Positions 35,032-45,200 of a DNA stretch of 64,000 bases are shown here, piece after piece (the stretch's first letter is position 1; each line of letters opens with the position of its first letter). Position numbers and translations under genes: made by a program. Source of the stretch: an uncultured Burkholderiales bacterium (GTDB lineage: Bacteria; Pseudomonadota; Gammaproteobacteria; Burkholderiales; Burkholderiaceae_C); contig CAITYM010000030.1 of the NCBI GenBank assembly GCA_903896615.1, positions 1 through 64,000 on the forward strand, written 5' to 3'. A model generated the notes under the pieces. That model saw only the letters and a list, made by a program, of their open reading frames with translations, was not told the DNA's origin and searched no databases.

Positions 35032-35465
35032 CAAGATTTATTTATTTCATGCGTTGAAATGGGATAGCCTCTTTGAGAATAATGACGCCAACGAATTCTC
35101 GCTTTTGCCTTATCCTCGTCTAAATCGCCAACTATTTCGATGACTCTCTCAAACTTTTCATAACCTGGAGCAACATCATCATCTATATTGAGCAGGACTT
35201 GGTGGTGAGGCAGGGTATCTAAAGACTCTATGTTAGAGGTAAGTACGATTGGACTTGCATTCAATAAAAAGGACTCCGCATCACAGTTGCAATGAGGAAT
35301 AAAGTCAGTTGCCGAAATATTCCACAAGGCTTGGTCCAGTTGTTTCAACATATCCCTAGAACCCTTGACCACAACTTTAGCTTGGGAGGTATATGCTTTA
35401 CGCAACAAGCGACAACAATAATCTAACTTGTTGTTGGCATTTAAATGGAATGTGATTTCAGTCAT
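35031..35465 (-). CDS. holC: DNA polymerase III chi subunit
   Basis: From the ATG at 35465 the product is 144 aa (MTEITFHLNANNKLDYCCRLLRKAY), the usual HolC length; the track's longer form begins with a TTG and lacks support. Conserved parts are the N-terminal strand, LDQALWNISATDFIPHCN and the end WRHYSQRGYPISTHEI. Chi bridges the clamp loader and SSB. It follows pepA on the same strand, the arrangement found widely in proteobacteria. Confidence 0.92.
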   Translation of the reverse strand: MTEITFHLNANNKLDYCCRLLRKAYTSQAKVVVKGSRDMLKQLDQALWNISATDFIPHCNCDAESFLLNASPIVLTSNIESLDTLPHHQVLLNIDDDVAPGYEKFERVIEIVGDLDEDKAKARIRWRHYSQRGYPISTHEINKS

Positions 35466-35528
35466 TAAATCGAATTTTAACAAGTCTTGACGCAACGTAT
35501 TAGCGTCGCCAACGGTACGAAAAGGAAA

Positions 35529-37142
35529 CTATTTAGAACTTGATTTAGAACGTGATTTAGATCCGGATCCGCGAATGGTCTTTGCCACAACTTGCGCTGA
35601 GTCAGCCTTCTTTGCAGGAATGCTAGCACTTGGAGATTTGTTGGAATGGTTAAGTAAATACTCCATCAGTAGCCCCACCGGCCTGCCAGTAGACCCCTTT
35701 GCAGCTCCACTGTTCCAAGCCGTTCCCGCAATATCCAAATGCGCCCAAACATAATCATTTGCAAAGCGCTGCAAAAACTTGGCGGCAGTTACACTCCCGG
35801 CAGAGCGGTCTCCAACATTAGCGACGTCAGCAAAATTTGACTTTAAAGCATCTGCATATTCATCATCCAAAGGCATGCGCCAACATGTATCCAATGATGC
35901 TTCACCCGCCTTTTCAAGGGCGTGAGCAAGCTCATCGTTGTTGGAAAACAAACCACTCCTGAGATGTCCCAGCGCAATCACACAAGCGCCGGTTAAGGTT
36001 GCAATATCAATAACTGCCTTAGGCTTATAGCGCTTTGCATAGGTAAGTGCATCACATAAAATCAGACGCCCTTCTGCATCCGTATTGAGGATCTCAATTG
36101 TTTGACCACTCATACTCGTCACAACGTCCCCTGGCTTTATAGCTGTGCCGTCGGGCATATTCTCACACGTTGGAATCAGTCCAACCACATGCAAATCATC
36201 AGGCCTCAAGACCGACAATGATTTGAATACACCCAGAACACTTGCTGCTCCGCACATATCAAACTTCATTTCATCCATTCCAGCCCCGGGCTTAAGGGAA
36301 ATTCCGCCGGTATCAAAGGTAATGCCCTTGCCAACCAAAACCACCGGTGCTGTGGATTTAGCACGTGCTCCCCTGTACTCCATGGTAATAAAGCGCAGGG
36401 GCTCTGAGGATCCCTGGGCCACAGAGATGAATGATCCCATCCCAAGTTTTTCAACCTCCTTAGGTCCTAATACGTTTACCTTAATATTGGGATGCTTGCC
36501 CAGATTAAGAGCAACGTTGCCCAAGTGGGTTGGAGTTGCGTGGTTAGCTGGGCGATTACCCCACTCTTTGGCAAGCTCAATACCCTCACCCAGCGCCAAG
36601 GCCTCTAAGTAGGCCTTCTGCACAGTGGCAGCCTTGGCATCAGGAACCCCAAAAGTCACACTTATATCAACTGAGTTAGGGGCTTGGGACTTGCCTGACT
36701 TGGCTGGTTTAGCGCTGGGCTTGGTCTTTGAGTACAAGTAAAGGGCATCAGAAACAGCCAAAATCGACAACTTTAAGCACTGTTCGGGAGAATTTGCTTC
36801 CTCGATTAATAATGTGATGTTCTTGTAACCTAGGGATTTAATGCTCTTAAACGCGGATAAAACGCTTTTACGGACCTCACCAGGCTTACCCTCCCCGGTT
36901 CCCAATAGCATCAACCTCTTGGCCTGGATGTGTTCAGGCTTTAAAAGTAGCAGGGTTTTACCTGGTTTTGCATCAAAAGACTCTTCTTTTTGAATCTTGC
37001 TTAAATATTGCGACAATACGCTGGTCGTATTGGACTTGTTGGATGGTGCTTTTGTATCAGCCGTCTTTTGCAACACAACGAGCAAATCAGATTTATGGCT
37101 TAAGGCAGCAGATTGAGAGATGGTTTTTAAATCAAAGTTCAT
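35529..37142 (-). CDS. pepA: Leucyl aminopeptidase (cytosol, M17)
   Basis: A 537-aa M17 aminopeptidase from the ATG at 37142 (MNFDLKTISQ). Metal-binding and catalytic motifs are intact: VGKGITFDTGGISLKPGAGMDEMKFDMCGAA and the M17 signature NTDAEGRLILCDAL. Two low-complexity segments are unusual: KTKPSAKPAKSGKSQAPNS within the N-terminal domain and a basic Ser/Lys tail (GSGSKSRSKSSSK). It removes N-terminal residues in the cytoplasm and in some bacteria also binds DNA. Its ATG is only 23 bp from the divergent lptF ATG. Confidence 0.95.
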   Translation of the reverse strand: MNFDLKTISQSAALSHKSDLLVVLQKTADTKAPSNKSNTTSVLSQYLSKIQKEESFDAKPGKTLLLLKPEHIQAKRLMLLGTGEGKPGEVRKSVLSAFKSIKSLGYKNITLLIEEANSPEQCLKLSILAVSDALYLYSKTKPSAKPAKSGKSQAPNSVDISVTFGVPDAKAATVQKAYLEALALGEGIELAKEWGNRPANHATPTHLGNVALNLGKHPNIKVNVLGPKEVEKLGMGSFISVAQGSSEPLRFITMEYRGARAKSTAPVVLVGKGITFDTGGISLKPGAGMDEMKFDMCGAASVLGVFKSLSVLRPDDLHVVGLIPTCENMPDGTAIKPGDVVTSMSGQTIEILNTDAEGRLILCDALTYAKRYKPKAVIDIATLTGACVIALGHLRSGLFSNNDELAHALEKAGEASLDTCWRMPLDDEYADALKSNFADVANVGDRSAGSVTAAKFLQRFANDYVWAHLDIAGTAWNSGAAKGSTGRPVGLLMEYLLNHSNKSPSASIPAKKADSAQVVAKTIRGSGSKSRSKSSSK

Positions 37143-37165
37143 AATACGGTAAATCCTTAACAAGC

Positions 37166-38302
37166 ATGTTGTTTCAATCATCCATTAAAAGAGAATTGTC
37201 GCGCAGTTTTGGCGCAACTGTCGTCATATTAGTCACCATTGTGGTAACTATTATGCTGATTCGCACCCTTGGCCAAGCATCAAAGGGGAGCGTGAACCCC
37301 TCTGAGGTGAGTCTCGTTCTTGCCTTCACGATACTTGGCAACCTCTCTATCTTACTGGCACTTAGCCTTTTCATAGCGTGTGCAGGGACATTATCCAGAA
37401 TTTACAGAGACAGTGAGATGGTTATTTGGCTCAGTTGCGGCCAAGGCAGGTTGGCTTTTTTCAAACCGATGATCAGTTTCGCTGCCCCGACCCTTTTGTT
37501 GATTGCTGTTCTCTCCCTTTTTGCCTGGCCGTGGTCAAATCAACATATCCAAGAATTAGTCGATCGTTTTGAAAAAAGAGGTGACTTAGACAGAGTGACC
37601 CCAGGTCAGTTTCAGGAATCTGCGAACGGGCAAAGAGTCTTCTTTATTGACAAAGCATCTGACGTTCAAGGACAGGGGAACAACGTCTTTATCGCCAATC
37701 AAGAGGGCGACAAGCAAACTATGACCTCTGCTCAACACGGTCATATTGAGAGCAAATCCACGGGAGAAAAGTTTTTAATCCTCAACAGCGGTCAACAGTT
37801 GGTGTTTAGCAAGTCCCGCGAAACCCTCAAACTCAGTGAATTTAGCGAATACGGGGTTCAAATTGGCAAGTCGGACTCCAACATCGGAGAGCCCTTGCCA
37901 CGAACGTTAGACTCTTGGTATTTACTACTCAACCCTAACGCACAAAACACTTCTGAATTAACTTGGCGTCTCGGGCTGACATTGACGTCATTCAATTTAA
38001 TTGTGATCTCACTTGCTCTTGCAAGTGTGAACCCCAGAGCGGGTAAAAGTGCTCCTTTAATGTTGGCCTTGTTTACATTTATCGCCTACTTTAATTTGTT
38101 GAATATTGGTAAAAACTACAGTGAGTCTGGCAAAAGCTCGCCTTACATGATGATTGGATTTCACATTATTGTGTTCTGCATGGCGGCTCTGTGGGTTATG
38201 CACAAGGACAACAATTGGAGAATTTTTAATCTTCATGCAAGCTTTTCAAGGATGAAGAAGCCTCAGGTGACAAATCAAAAAAATGTGAGCGATCCGCTAT
38301 GA
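37166..38302 (+). CDS. lptF: LPS export permease LptF
   Basis: A 378-aa inner-membrane subunit of the LptB2FGC lipopolysaccharide extractor. N-terminal helix preceded by LFQSSIKRELSRSFGATVVILVTIVVTIMLIRTLGQA, three helices, a periplasmic jellyroll (about 120-270) and three C-terminal helices. It overlaps lptG by four bases (ATGA), so the two are translationally coupled. The lptF promoter must lie inside or right beside the divergent pepA start. Confidence 0.95.
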   Translation: MLFQSSIKRELSRSFGATVVILVTIVVTIMLIRTLGQASKGSVNPSEVSLVLAFTILGNLSILLALSLFIACAGTLSRIYRDSEMVIWLSCGQGRLAFFKPMISFAAPTLLLIAVLSLFAWPWSNQHIQELVDRFEKRGDLDRVTPGQFQESANGQRVFFIDKASDVQGQGNNVFIANQEGDKQTMTSAQHGHIESKSTGEKFLILNSGQQLVFSKSRETLKLSEFSEYGVQIGKSDSNIGEPLPRTLDSWYLLLNPNAQNTSELTWRLGLTLTSFNLIVISLALASVNPRAGKSAPLMLALFTFIAYFNLLNIGKNYSESGKSSPYMMIGFHIIVFCMAALWVMHKDNNWRIFNLHASFSRMKKPQVTNQKNVSDPL

Positions 38303-39591
38303 AAACATGGCTTAAATGGGTCTATGCTGAAGTTATTTTGGCCGTATCTTTTATTACCCTTGGTTTTCTAGGCCTGTTTTTTTTCTTTGACTTTGTGGAT
38401 GAGCTACAGTGGGTAAGAGGAGCGCAACAAGGTGGGTATCAGATCTCACATGCTCTGCTTTATGTCAGTTTGATGCTACCTAGTCATCTCTACGAGCTTC
38501 TTCCAATCACAGTGCTCATCGGTAGTATCTACGTACTCTCTCGCATGGCTCAAACGTCAGAGTTCACCATCCTAAGAACGAGTGGACTGGGCCCAGTCTT
38601 GGCTCTTAAAAGCTTAATTGGCCTTGGACTTGCCTTTACTGTGATCACTTTTTTGGTGGGAGATTATTTATCCCCCGCTTGTGATCGTTACGGACAGTTA
38701 CTGAAGTCTCAGTTCATGGGTCAAATCACCGTTGGGCGAACTGGGGCGTGGTTAAAGGAGAGGCAACAATTCACAAATGAGGCGGTGAATGTAGGCTCCT
38801 ACAGCTCTGAGGGAAAAATGAGCGGGGTAAGGATCTTTGAATTTGATAATATAGGAAGATTAATCTCTTTTACCCGAGCAGAGCGTGCTGAGTTTGAGAA
38901 AAATGAGGAGGCTTGGATGCTCACCAATGTTCAGCGTGATGAATTTGCGCCACAAAGCATAGTTGAGTCGGGACTAAAAAAGGAAAATGCTAAAAATGTC
39001 CCCTCTTCAACCCAAACTACAGGGCTCGCGCATTCTCTACCCCCGGCTCCTGTTGGTGATAAGGATGTGGGTGCCCTACTCAATCACGCTGAATTAGAAG
39101 ATCTTAATCTAGCCGCTTCTGTTGTACTCATTAAACTCAAGCAGCCAGTGTTGCCAGCTCAGCGCGTACGTCTAGATCGCTTAAGATGGCCCAACAGCAT
39201 CACACAAGAGATGGTCTCTGTTGCGCTTTTAAAGCCAGACAGAATGGGTACTCTAGACTTATTTAGGTATATTCAACATCTCAACCTAAACTCTCAATCT
39301 TCCCAACGCTACGAAATTGAGTTTTGGAAAAAGGTTTTCTATCCAATTAGTTGCTTGGTAATGATGGTTCTAGCTCTTCCCTTTGCATACCTTCACTTTA
39401 GAAGCGGCAACATAACAAGTTATGTGTTTTTTGGAGTAATGATTGGTATTAGTTTTTTCTTGCTCAATAACGTATTTGGCTATATCGGAAATATCAAACA
39501 ATGGGAGCCTTGGTTTGCAGCAGCAGCGCCAGGATTACTTTACACACTCTTTTCTCTTACAGCATTTGGTTGGCTGGTAATAAGGCAATAA
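38299..39591 (+). CDS. lptG: LPS export permease LptG
   Basis: A 430-aa partner of LptF: N-terminal helices with FFFFDFVDELQWVRG, the SHLYELLPITVLIGSIYVLSRMAQTSEFTILRTSGLGP coupling region that contacts LptB, a periplasmic domain, and C-terminal helices including VMMVLALPFAYLHFRSGNI. A low-complexity insert (VPSSTQTTGLAHSLPPAPVGD) is present in the periplasmic part. The ATGA overlap with lptF shows coupled translation. Confidence 0.95.
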   Translation: MKTWLKWVYAEVILAVSFITLGFLGLFFFFDFVDELQWVRGAQQGGYQISHALLYVSLMLPSHLYELLPITVLIGSIYVLSRMAQTSEFTILRTSGLGPVLALKSLIGLGLAFTVITFLVGDYLSPACDRYGQLLKSQFMGQITVGRTGAWLKERQQFTNEAVNVGSYSSEGKMSGVRIFEFDNIGRLISFTRAERAEFEKNEEAWMLTNVQRDEFAPQSIVESGLKKENAKNVPSSTQTTGLAHSLPPAPVGDKDVGALLNHAELEDLNLAASVVLIKLKQPVLPAQRVRLDRLRWPNSITQEMVSVALLKPDRMGTLDLFRYIQHLNLNSQSSQRYEIEFWKKVFYPISCLVMMVLALPFAYLHFRSGNITSYVFFGVMIGISFFLLNNVFGYIGNIKQWEPWFAAAAPGLLYTLFSLTAFGWLVIRQ

Positions 39592-39596
39592 ATTCA

Positions 39597-39968
39597 ATGA
39601 AAGCAATTGTTTTATTTGCACATGGGTCCAGGGATCCTTTATGGCACGGACCAATAAAAGCTATAGCGGCTAGGATCAAAGAGATAAGTCCGGCGCAGGA
39701 GGTGCGCTGTGCCTATTTAGAGTTAACCCCGCCCTCACTCATCCAAGTCGCAGAGGAACTAAGTACGCAGGGATGTACGCATGTACACATCACTCCGCTT
39801 TTTTTAGGGGTGGGCAAACATGCGCGGGAGGACCTTCCTCATTTAATCCAGGAGCTCAAGCATACCTATCCTCTCATCACTTTTACTTGCGCCAACTCTG
39901 TGGGCGAGGATAGTCGTGTTGTAGACTTGATAGCAGAGGTCTCTCTCTCTGCCTTGAATGTATCCTAA
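39597..39968 (+). CDS. Sirohydrochlorin chelatase (CbiX/SirB family)
   Basis: A 123-aa single-domain chelatase from the ATG at 39597 (MKAIVLFAHGSRDPLWHGPI), starting 5 bp after lptG; the track's upstream extension overlaps lptG in another frame. HGSRDP is the metal-binding His region and HITPLFLGVGKHAREDLPHL holds the second His. It can insert Fe (siroheme) or Co. In this window the obvious use is siroheme for the sulfite reductase at 52138, and cysB follows directly, so iron is more likely. Confidence 0.88.
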   Translation: MKAIVLFAHGSRDPLWHGPIKAIAARIKEISPAQEVRCAYLELTPPSLIQVAEELSTQGCTHVHITPLFLGVGKHAREDLPHLIQELKHTYPLITFTCANSVGEDSRVVDLIAEVSLSALNVS

Positions 39969-40033
39969 TCAGACTATCCACTATTTCACTTTAAAGTGCA
40001 AACCCCCTCATAACTTAATTATCTAAGATACCT

Positions 40034-40064
40034 ACGCGTTATATGTAAAGTCTATAATACGCGT
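40034..40064 (+). promoter_or_regulatory. cysB promoter: -10 TATAAT six bases before ATG, flanked by two ACGCGT
   Basis: A perfect TATAAT (40053-40058) ends six bases before the cysB ATG (40065), placing the expected start of transcription on the ATG itself. ACGCGT occurs at 40034-40039 and again at 40059-40064, around the -10. No Shine-Dalgarno sequence is present. The -35 region is weak. Confidence 0.7.
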
Positions 40065-40991
40065 ATGAATTTGCATCAATTTAAGTTCATCCAAGAAGCT
40101 GTCCGAAGAGATTTAAATCTGACTGAGGTCGCACGTGTATTGCACACCTCCCAGCCCGGGGTTTCCAAAGCCATTTTGGAACTCGAAGAAGAACTGGGCA
40201 TAGAGATATTTGGCCGGCACGGCAAAAGATTAAAACGAGTCACCGAGCCCGGAGAGCATGTCCTCAAAAGCATCGAAATTATTTTGCGAGAGGTCAATAA
40301 TCTAAAAAATATTGGTGAAGATTACAGCGCAGAAGATAGCGGTACTCTATCTATTGCAACTACCCATACCCAAGCGCGCTATGTTTTGCCATTACCAGTT
40401 GCAAGTCTAAGAAAAAAATATTCCAAAATAAACGTAAGTTTGCATCAAGGCTCTCCTGGCCAAGTGGCCAAAATGGTGATCGAAGAAACAGCAGAAATTG
40501 GAATTGCCACTGAATCTTTGGTGGATTATTCTGAGCTTGTTACTCTACCCTGCTATGAATGGCAGCATGTCTTGGTTCTTCCCCCCAATCACCCTTTATC
40601 TACAAAGGAGTTGATTGAGCTTGAAGATTTAGTGCAATATCCAATCATTACCTATCACCCCTCTTTTACGGGTCGAACCCGCATCGATCAGGCTTTTATT
40701 GCGAAACACCTAACCCCTCGTATCGCCCTTGAAGCAATTGATTCCGATGTGATCAAAACCTACGTGCGCTTGGGTCTTGGTGTAGGAATTGTTGCTGAAA
40801 TGGCAGTCAAAGAAAGTGTTGACCAAGACTTAGTCGTTCGTCCAGGGGGCTTACTCTTTGGAACCAATACGGCAAGACTGGCTTTCAAACGTGGTTCGTA
40901 CCTGCGTAATTTTGTGCTGGAGTTCGCTGTTTTATTAAACCCTCAACTCAACAAAGCGTATATCAATGAAATGATAAACAAACCAGCTTAA
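40065..40991 (+). CDS. cysB: LysR-type regulator CysB
   Basis: A 308-aa LysR-family regulator of the CysB/Cbl type. The N-terminal helix-turn-helix starts MNLHQFKFIQEAVRRDLNLTEVARVLHTSQPGVSKAILELEEELGIEIFGRHGKRLKRVTEPG, which is diagnostic, followed by SIATTHTQARYVLP and GSPGQVAKMV in the effector domain. It activates sulfate assimilation genes with (N-)acetylserine as coinducer in enterics. Its probable targets here are the tauE-cysI-DUF934-cysHDN genes at 51.3-57.5 kb. The promoter predicts a leaderless mRNA. Confidence 0.94.
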   Translation: MNLHQFKFIQEAVRRDLNLTEVARVLHTSQPGVSKAILELEEELGIEIFGRHGKRLKRVTEPGEHVLKSIEIILREVNNLKNIGEDYSAEDSGTLSIATTHTQARYVLPLPVASLRKKYSKINVSLHQGSPGQVAKMVIEETAEIGIATESLVDYSELVTLPCYEWQHVLVLPPNHPLSTKELIELEDLVQYPIITYHPSFTGRTRIDQAFIAKHLTPRIALEAIDSDVIKTYVRLGLGVGIVAEMAVKESVDQDLVVRPGGLLFGTNTARLAFKRGSYLRNFVLEFAVLLNPQLNKAYINEMINKPA

Positions 40992-41027
40992 TTTCAAACA
41001 ACTAGACCCAAAATTTAGTAGGCAAAA

Positions 41028-42188
41028 ATGACACCCGAAATCAAAACCAAATTACCAAATGTAGGTACAACGATATTTACGGTTATGTCTGCATTAGCAC
41101 AGCAAAAAAATGCAGTTAATCTGGGACAGGGATTCCCGGACTTTCACTGTGATCCCAAACTTATTAATGCGGTGTCTCAGGCCATGAACCAAGGACTTAA
41201 CCAGTACCCCTCTATGCTTGGGGTTCTTGAATTAAGACAAGCCATTGCAAAGAAAATACAAAATCTTTACAACACCACCTACGACCCCACCGATGAAATT
41301 ACTGTTACTGCTGGGGCGACCCAAGCGATCTTAAATGCCATTCTTGCAGTCGTCAAAACAGGTGACGAAGTTATTGTGCTGGAACCTTGTTACGACAGCT
41401 ATATTCCAAACATTGAAATGGCTGGCGGAACCCCGGTGCGAGTTCCACTTACGCCAGGAACATTCAGGCCCGATTTCGAAAAAATCAGTGCGGCAATAAC
41501 CCCTCGAACCAGAGCCATTATTGTCAACTCACCCCATAACCCTAGTGCGACGGTTTGGAGTGACCAGGAGATGAAAAAGTTGGAGGAGCTTTTAGCTCCT
41601 ACTCAAATTCTTTTGATAAGCGATGAGGTCTATGAGCACATGGTGTATGCGCCCCTCAAGCACTTAAGCGCATCGTGTTACCCAGGACTGGCTGAGCGGG
41701 CTTTCATCATTTCTAGTTTTGGTAAAACATATCACGTAACGGGATGGAAAGTCGCTTACTGTGTAGCACCGCCCCCGCTCACCACAGAGTTTCGAAAAAT
41801 TCACCAATTTAACGTCTTCACCGTCAATACTCCAGTTCAGTATGGCTTAGCTGAGTATATGAAAGATCCTAAACCTTATTTGGAGTTACCTAGCTTTTAT
41901 CAAAAAAAGAGAGACCTTTTTAGAGCAGGTCTTGCCAATACACATTTTAAAGTTCTTCCAGCACAAGGGACCTACTTCCAATGCGCAAGCATTGAAGACT
42001 TAAAAGTTGAAGAAAGGAATCTGAGTGAGGCTGATTTTTGCAAATGGCTAACATCGGAGATCGGTGTGGCAGCAATTCCGCTGTCCGCTTTTTATGCACA
42101 AGCTTTTGACCAAAAGACCATCCGCTTTTGTTTTGCAAAAAAAGACGAAACACTCCACACAGCGCTTGAAAGGTTATCCAAGCTTTGA
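41028..42188 (+). CDS. Methionine aminotransferase (YbdL-like)
   Basis: A 386-aa fold-type I PLP aminotransferase. The N-terminus TKLPNVGTTIFTVMSALAQQKNAVNLGQGFPDF and the PLP-lysine region SSFGKTYHVTGWKVAYCVAP match YbdL-type methionine aminotransferases, which act on Met, His and Phe. Other motifs: NSPHNPSATVW and DEVYEHMVY. It lies 36 bp after cysB on the same strand, suggesting a shared sulfur role such as methionine/4-methylthio-2-oxobutyrate exchange in Met salvage. A kynurenine or other aromatic aminotransferase activity cannot be excluded. Confidence 0.88.
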   Translation: MTPEIKTKLPNVGTTIFTVMSALAQQKNAVNLGQGFPDFHCDPKLINAVSQAMNQGLNQYPSMLGVLELRQAIAKKIQNLYNTTYDPTDEITVTAGATQAILNAILAVVKTGDEVIVLEPCYDSYIPNIEMAGGTPVRVPLTPGTFRPDFEKISAAITPRTRAIIVNSPHNPSATVWSDQEMKKLEELLAPTQILLISDEVYEHMVYAPLKHLSASCYPGLAERAFIISSFGKTYHVTGWKVAYCVAPPPLTTEFRKIHQFNVFTVNTPVQYGLAEYMKDPKPYLELPSFYQKKRDLFRAGLANTHFKVLPAQGTYFQCASIEDLKVEERNLSEADFCKWLTSEIGVAAIPLSAFYAQAFDQKTIRFCFAKKDETLHTALERLSKL

Positions 42189-42290
42189 TCAACTATTGAA
42201 GGCTGCGTTTAATCAATAGATTCACCCCTTACAAGGTAATTCTTCTTATCCCCGTTTGTGGGTTTGCACTCTTTGGTATGTGCCTGCGTT

Positions 42291-45200
42291 TTATTGCTGC
42301 AGTTGTGCCCAAGCCTTCTCTAAGCGCTTCACACTGACTGGTTGAGGTGTTTTAAGTTCTTGCGCAAATAGGCTTACCCGCAACTCCTCCAAAAGCCATC
42401 TAAATTCTGAAAGTCTCGCATCAGGTACACCTTTTCGGGCAACCCACTCACGCCAAAAAATTTGCTCAATGGTGCTCATCTGCTTCATACGGTCCAAATC
42501 ACGCGCTGGGTCTGAGCGCCATTTATCAAGCCGTAAAAATACTGCCTTTAAATATCTGGGTAGCTGTTGCAACTGGGAATAAGGTGTTTCAAGCAAGAAG
42601 TTTTTATGCATCAAACGTTGCAACTGAAGTGCTATATCACTTTGGACGCCAGCGTTTGACTGGGTGTCCTTGAGTTTGCGGGCGGCGCTTGAGAACTCTG
42701 TTAAAAGAGTTTGTACCAAGCGCACAATCTCGCTAGTAATGAGCGTTAAGCGCGTACGACCTTCTGCCAGGCGATCTAAGAAAGCTTGCTCATTTAGTGG
42801 CAAAGGCTCCATCATGAAGGTGCGCTCTAGGGCTAAATCAATAATTTGATGTTTTAAAGTTTCAATTGATATTGCCCCTGAAGTGGAACTTGCCCCCCCC
42901 TTTGCATTGGCCGTTTGCGCAGCAGTATCTAAGTTTTTCAGGGCCTGAGCAAAATTCATTACTAATGCAGATGACAACTCTGCATTATTTTTCTCTAAAT
43001 ACTTAATTGAATCTTTGATCTGCAAAGCAAAGAGCCTTCTGAGACCGATCCGGTGTTTTTGCTGAGCTATGCTTGGCTCATCAAAAACCTCAATCCGAAC
43101 GCTTATGATTTCATCTATTAGGGCAGGAAAACCAATTAAAGTTTGCTCACCCCGACGAATTTCTAAGAGTTCAGGTAACTCACCAAAACTCCACTGTGTA
43201 TAAGTTCCCATTTGGGAGAGTTCAAGCGTTCTCTCTAAATGGCCCGCTTCTTGAAAGGGCTTTATAGCGTTACGAGAATTGGTATTGTTAACTATTCCAG
43301 CTGATTTCTGGTTCAGGCCTGAGTTTGAGTTTGCATTGAACGAAGCACCACTTTTATTGTCTGATCCGCTAGAGCGACCAATACTTGCCGTCTCAACTGA
43401 GCTTTGAAGCTTTAGACTCGCTAGGGCTTGAAAGGCCCCCCTTGCCTGGGCTCCCAAATCTGCTTTTAAAGCGCCCAGATTTCTCCCCATTCCCAATTGA
43501 CGACCACTCTCACCCTCGACCCTGAAGTTCATGTAATGATGCGCGGATAAGGTTTCAACCTTAAAGTCCCCCCTTTTTACCTCAACCTGAGTTTGGGCAA
43601 CAACACACTTTACCAAAGCGTCAATCAGCGATCCGCGTCCAAAAATTTCTTGAACGCTCAGTTCTTGCGCAAAGCGGTGAGCAGTTTCGGGCAAAGGCAC
43701 CAAACGAGCTCTAGGCTTTTGATGCAGGCTCTTTAAAAGTGCAAGGATCTTCTCTTTCAACATGCCTGGGACAAGCCATTCAACACGTTCTTCACTTACC
43801 TGATTGAGCACAAAAAGTGGAACATTTACTGTAATACCATCACGTGCAGAGCCAGGCTCATGCAAATAAACGGCCGTGCAGTCCACTCCACCAAGCTTTA
43901 CGGTTTTAGGAAAAGCTTCGGTAGTGATGCCCTGTGCTTCATGTCGCATCAACTCATCCCGTGTTAAGAGTAACGGGGGTTGTGCACTGGTAAGGCATTC
44001 TTGTTTATACCAACGCTCTAAGGTGATCCCGTTGAAGACGTCTGCAGGAATTTTTTGATCATAAAAAGCAAAAATAAGCGCTTCATCCACCAATACATCT
44101 TGACGCCTAGACTTGTGTTCCAACTCTTCAACAATACGAATCATTTTCTGGTTAGCGGAGAGAAACGGAAGATTTCCAAGCCACTGCCCGTCCACCAATC
44201 CTTGACGTATGAAGATCTCGCGTGCTCCTTGAATATCGACCTTTGCATAGGGGACTCTGCGGCCGCTGTAAACAAGTAAGCCGTAAAGAGTAGCTCGCTC
44301 GAAAGCGCTCACCTCCGCTTTACGTGGATCAAACTTTGGATCTAATAGTTGTCGCTTTAATAGATGTGCGCCTAGGTCCTCTAACCATAAGGGATCGATT
44401 GCAGCAATTCCTCTCCCAAATAACCGAGTAGTCTCCACCAACTCGGCACAGACCACCCATCGATGGGTTTTCTTGGACAAATGTACACCTGGGTGTTTGT
44501 AAAACCTAATACCTCTGGCACCTAAATAAAAATCATGCTCATCACTTTTAAAGCCGATGTTGCCCATCAATCCGCTAAGTAGGGATTGATGCAACTGCTC
44601 ATAACTTGGGGCGTCGGTGTTGAGCTTCCATTTTTGCTCCTTAATCAACAATAGAAGTTGTGTGTAAACGTCTCGCCACTCCCTTAAACGCCTTATGCTT
44701 AGGAAATTTTGCTTAAGCAGTTGCTCATACTGGCGATTAGTGAGTTTATGGGTAATCTGTCCGTCTGCACCTCTCTCACTTCCTCGTTGCTCGTTCACCC
44801 ATTTCCAAATTTTCAAATATCCAGTGAACTCGCTTTTCTCATCCCTAAACTTCACATGTGCAGAATCCGCTGCCCCTTGTTGCTCCAAGGGACGATCTCT
44901 AACATCTTGAACACTAAGCGCTGAGGCAACTATCAAAACTTCAGCCAGCGACTGTCGTGAGCGGGCTTCCAAAATCATCCGCCCAATGCGTGGATCAAGC
45001 GGCAGCTTGGCAAGCTCTGCTCCAATTCGCGTCAACTCCAACTGCTCATCAACTGCCCCAAGTTCACCTAGTAGTTGATATCCATCTGATATCGCTTTGG
45101 GCTTTGGAGCCTCCAAAAAGGGAAACTCCTCTACCTGCCCAAACTTAAGTGACTTCATCCTCAAAATCACACTTGCAAGGGAGCTCCTAAGTATTTCAGG

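Noticed and set aside
36145-36612. 155-aa ORF opposite pepA
   Set aside because: Antisense to the conserved metal-binding region of PepA; Pro/Ser-rich shadow translation.
39501-39596. Upstream extension of the CbiX ORF
   Set aside because: Overlaps the lptG C-terminus in another frame; the conserved CbiX start is the ATG at 39597.
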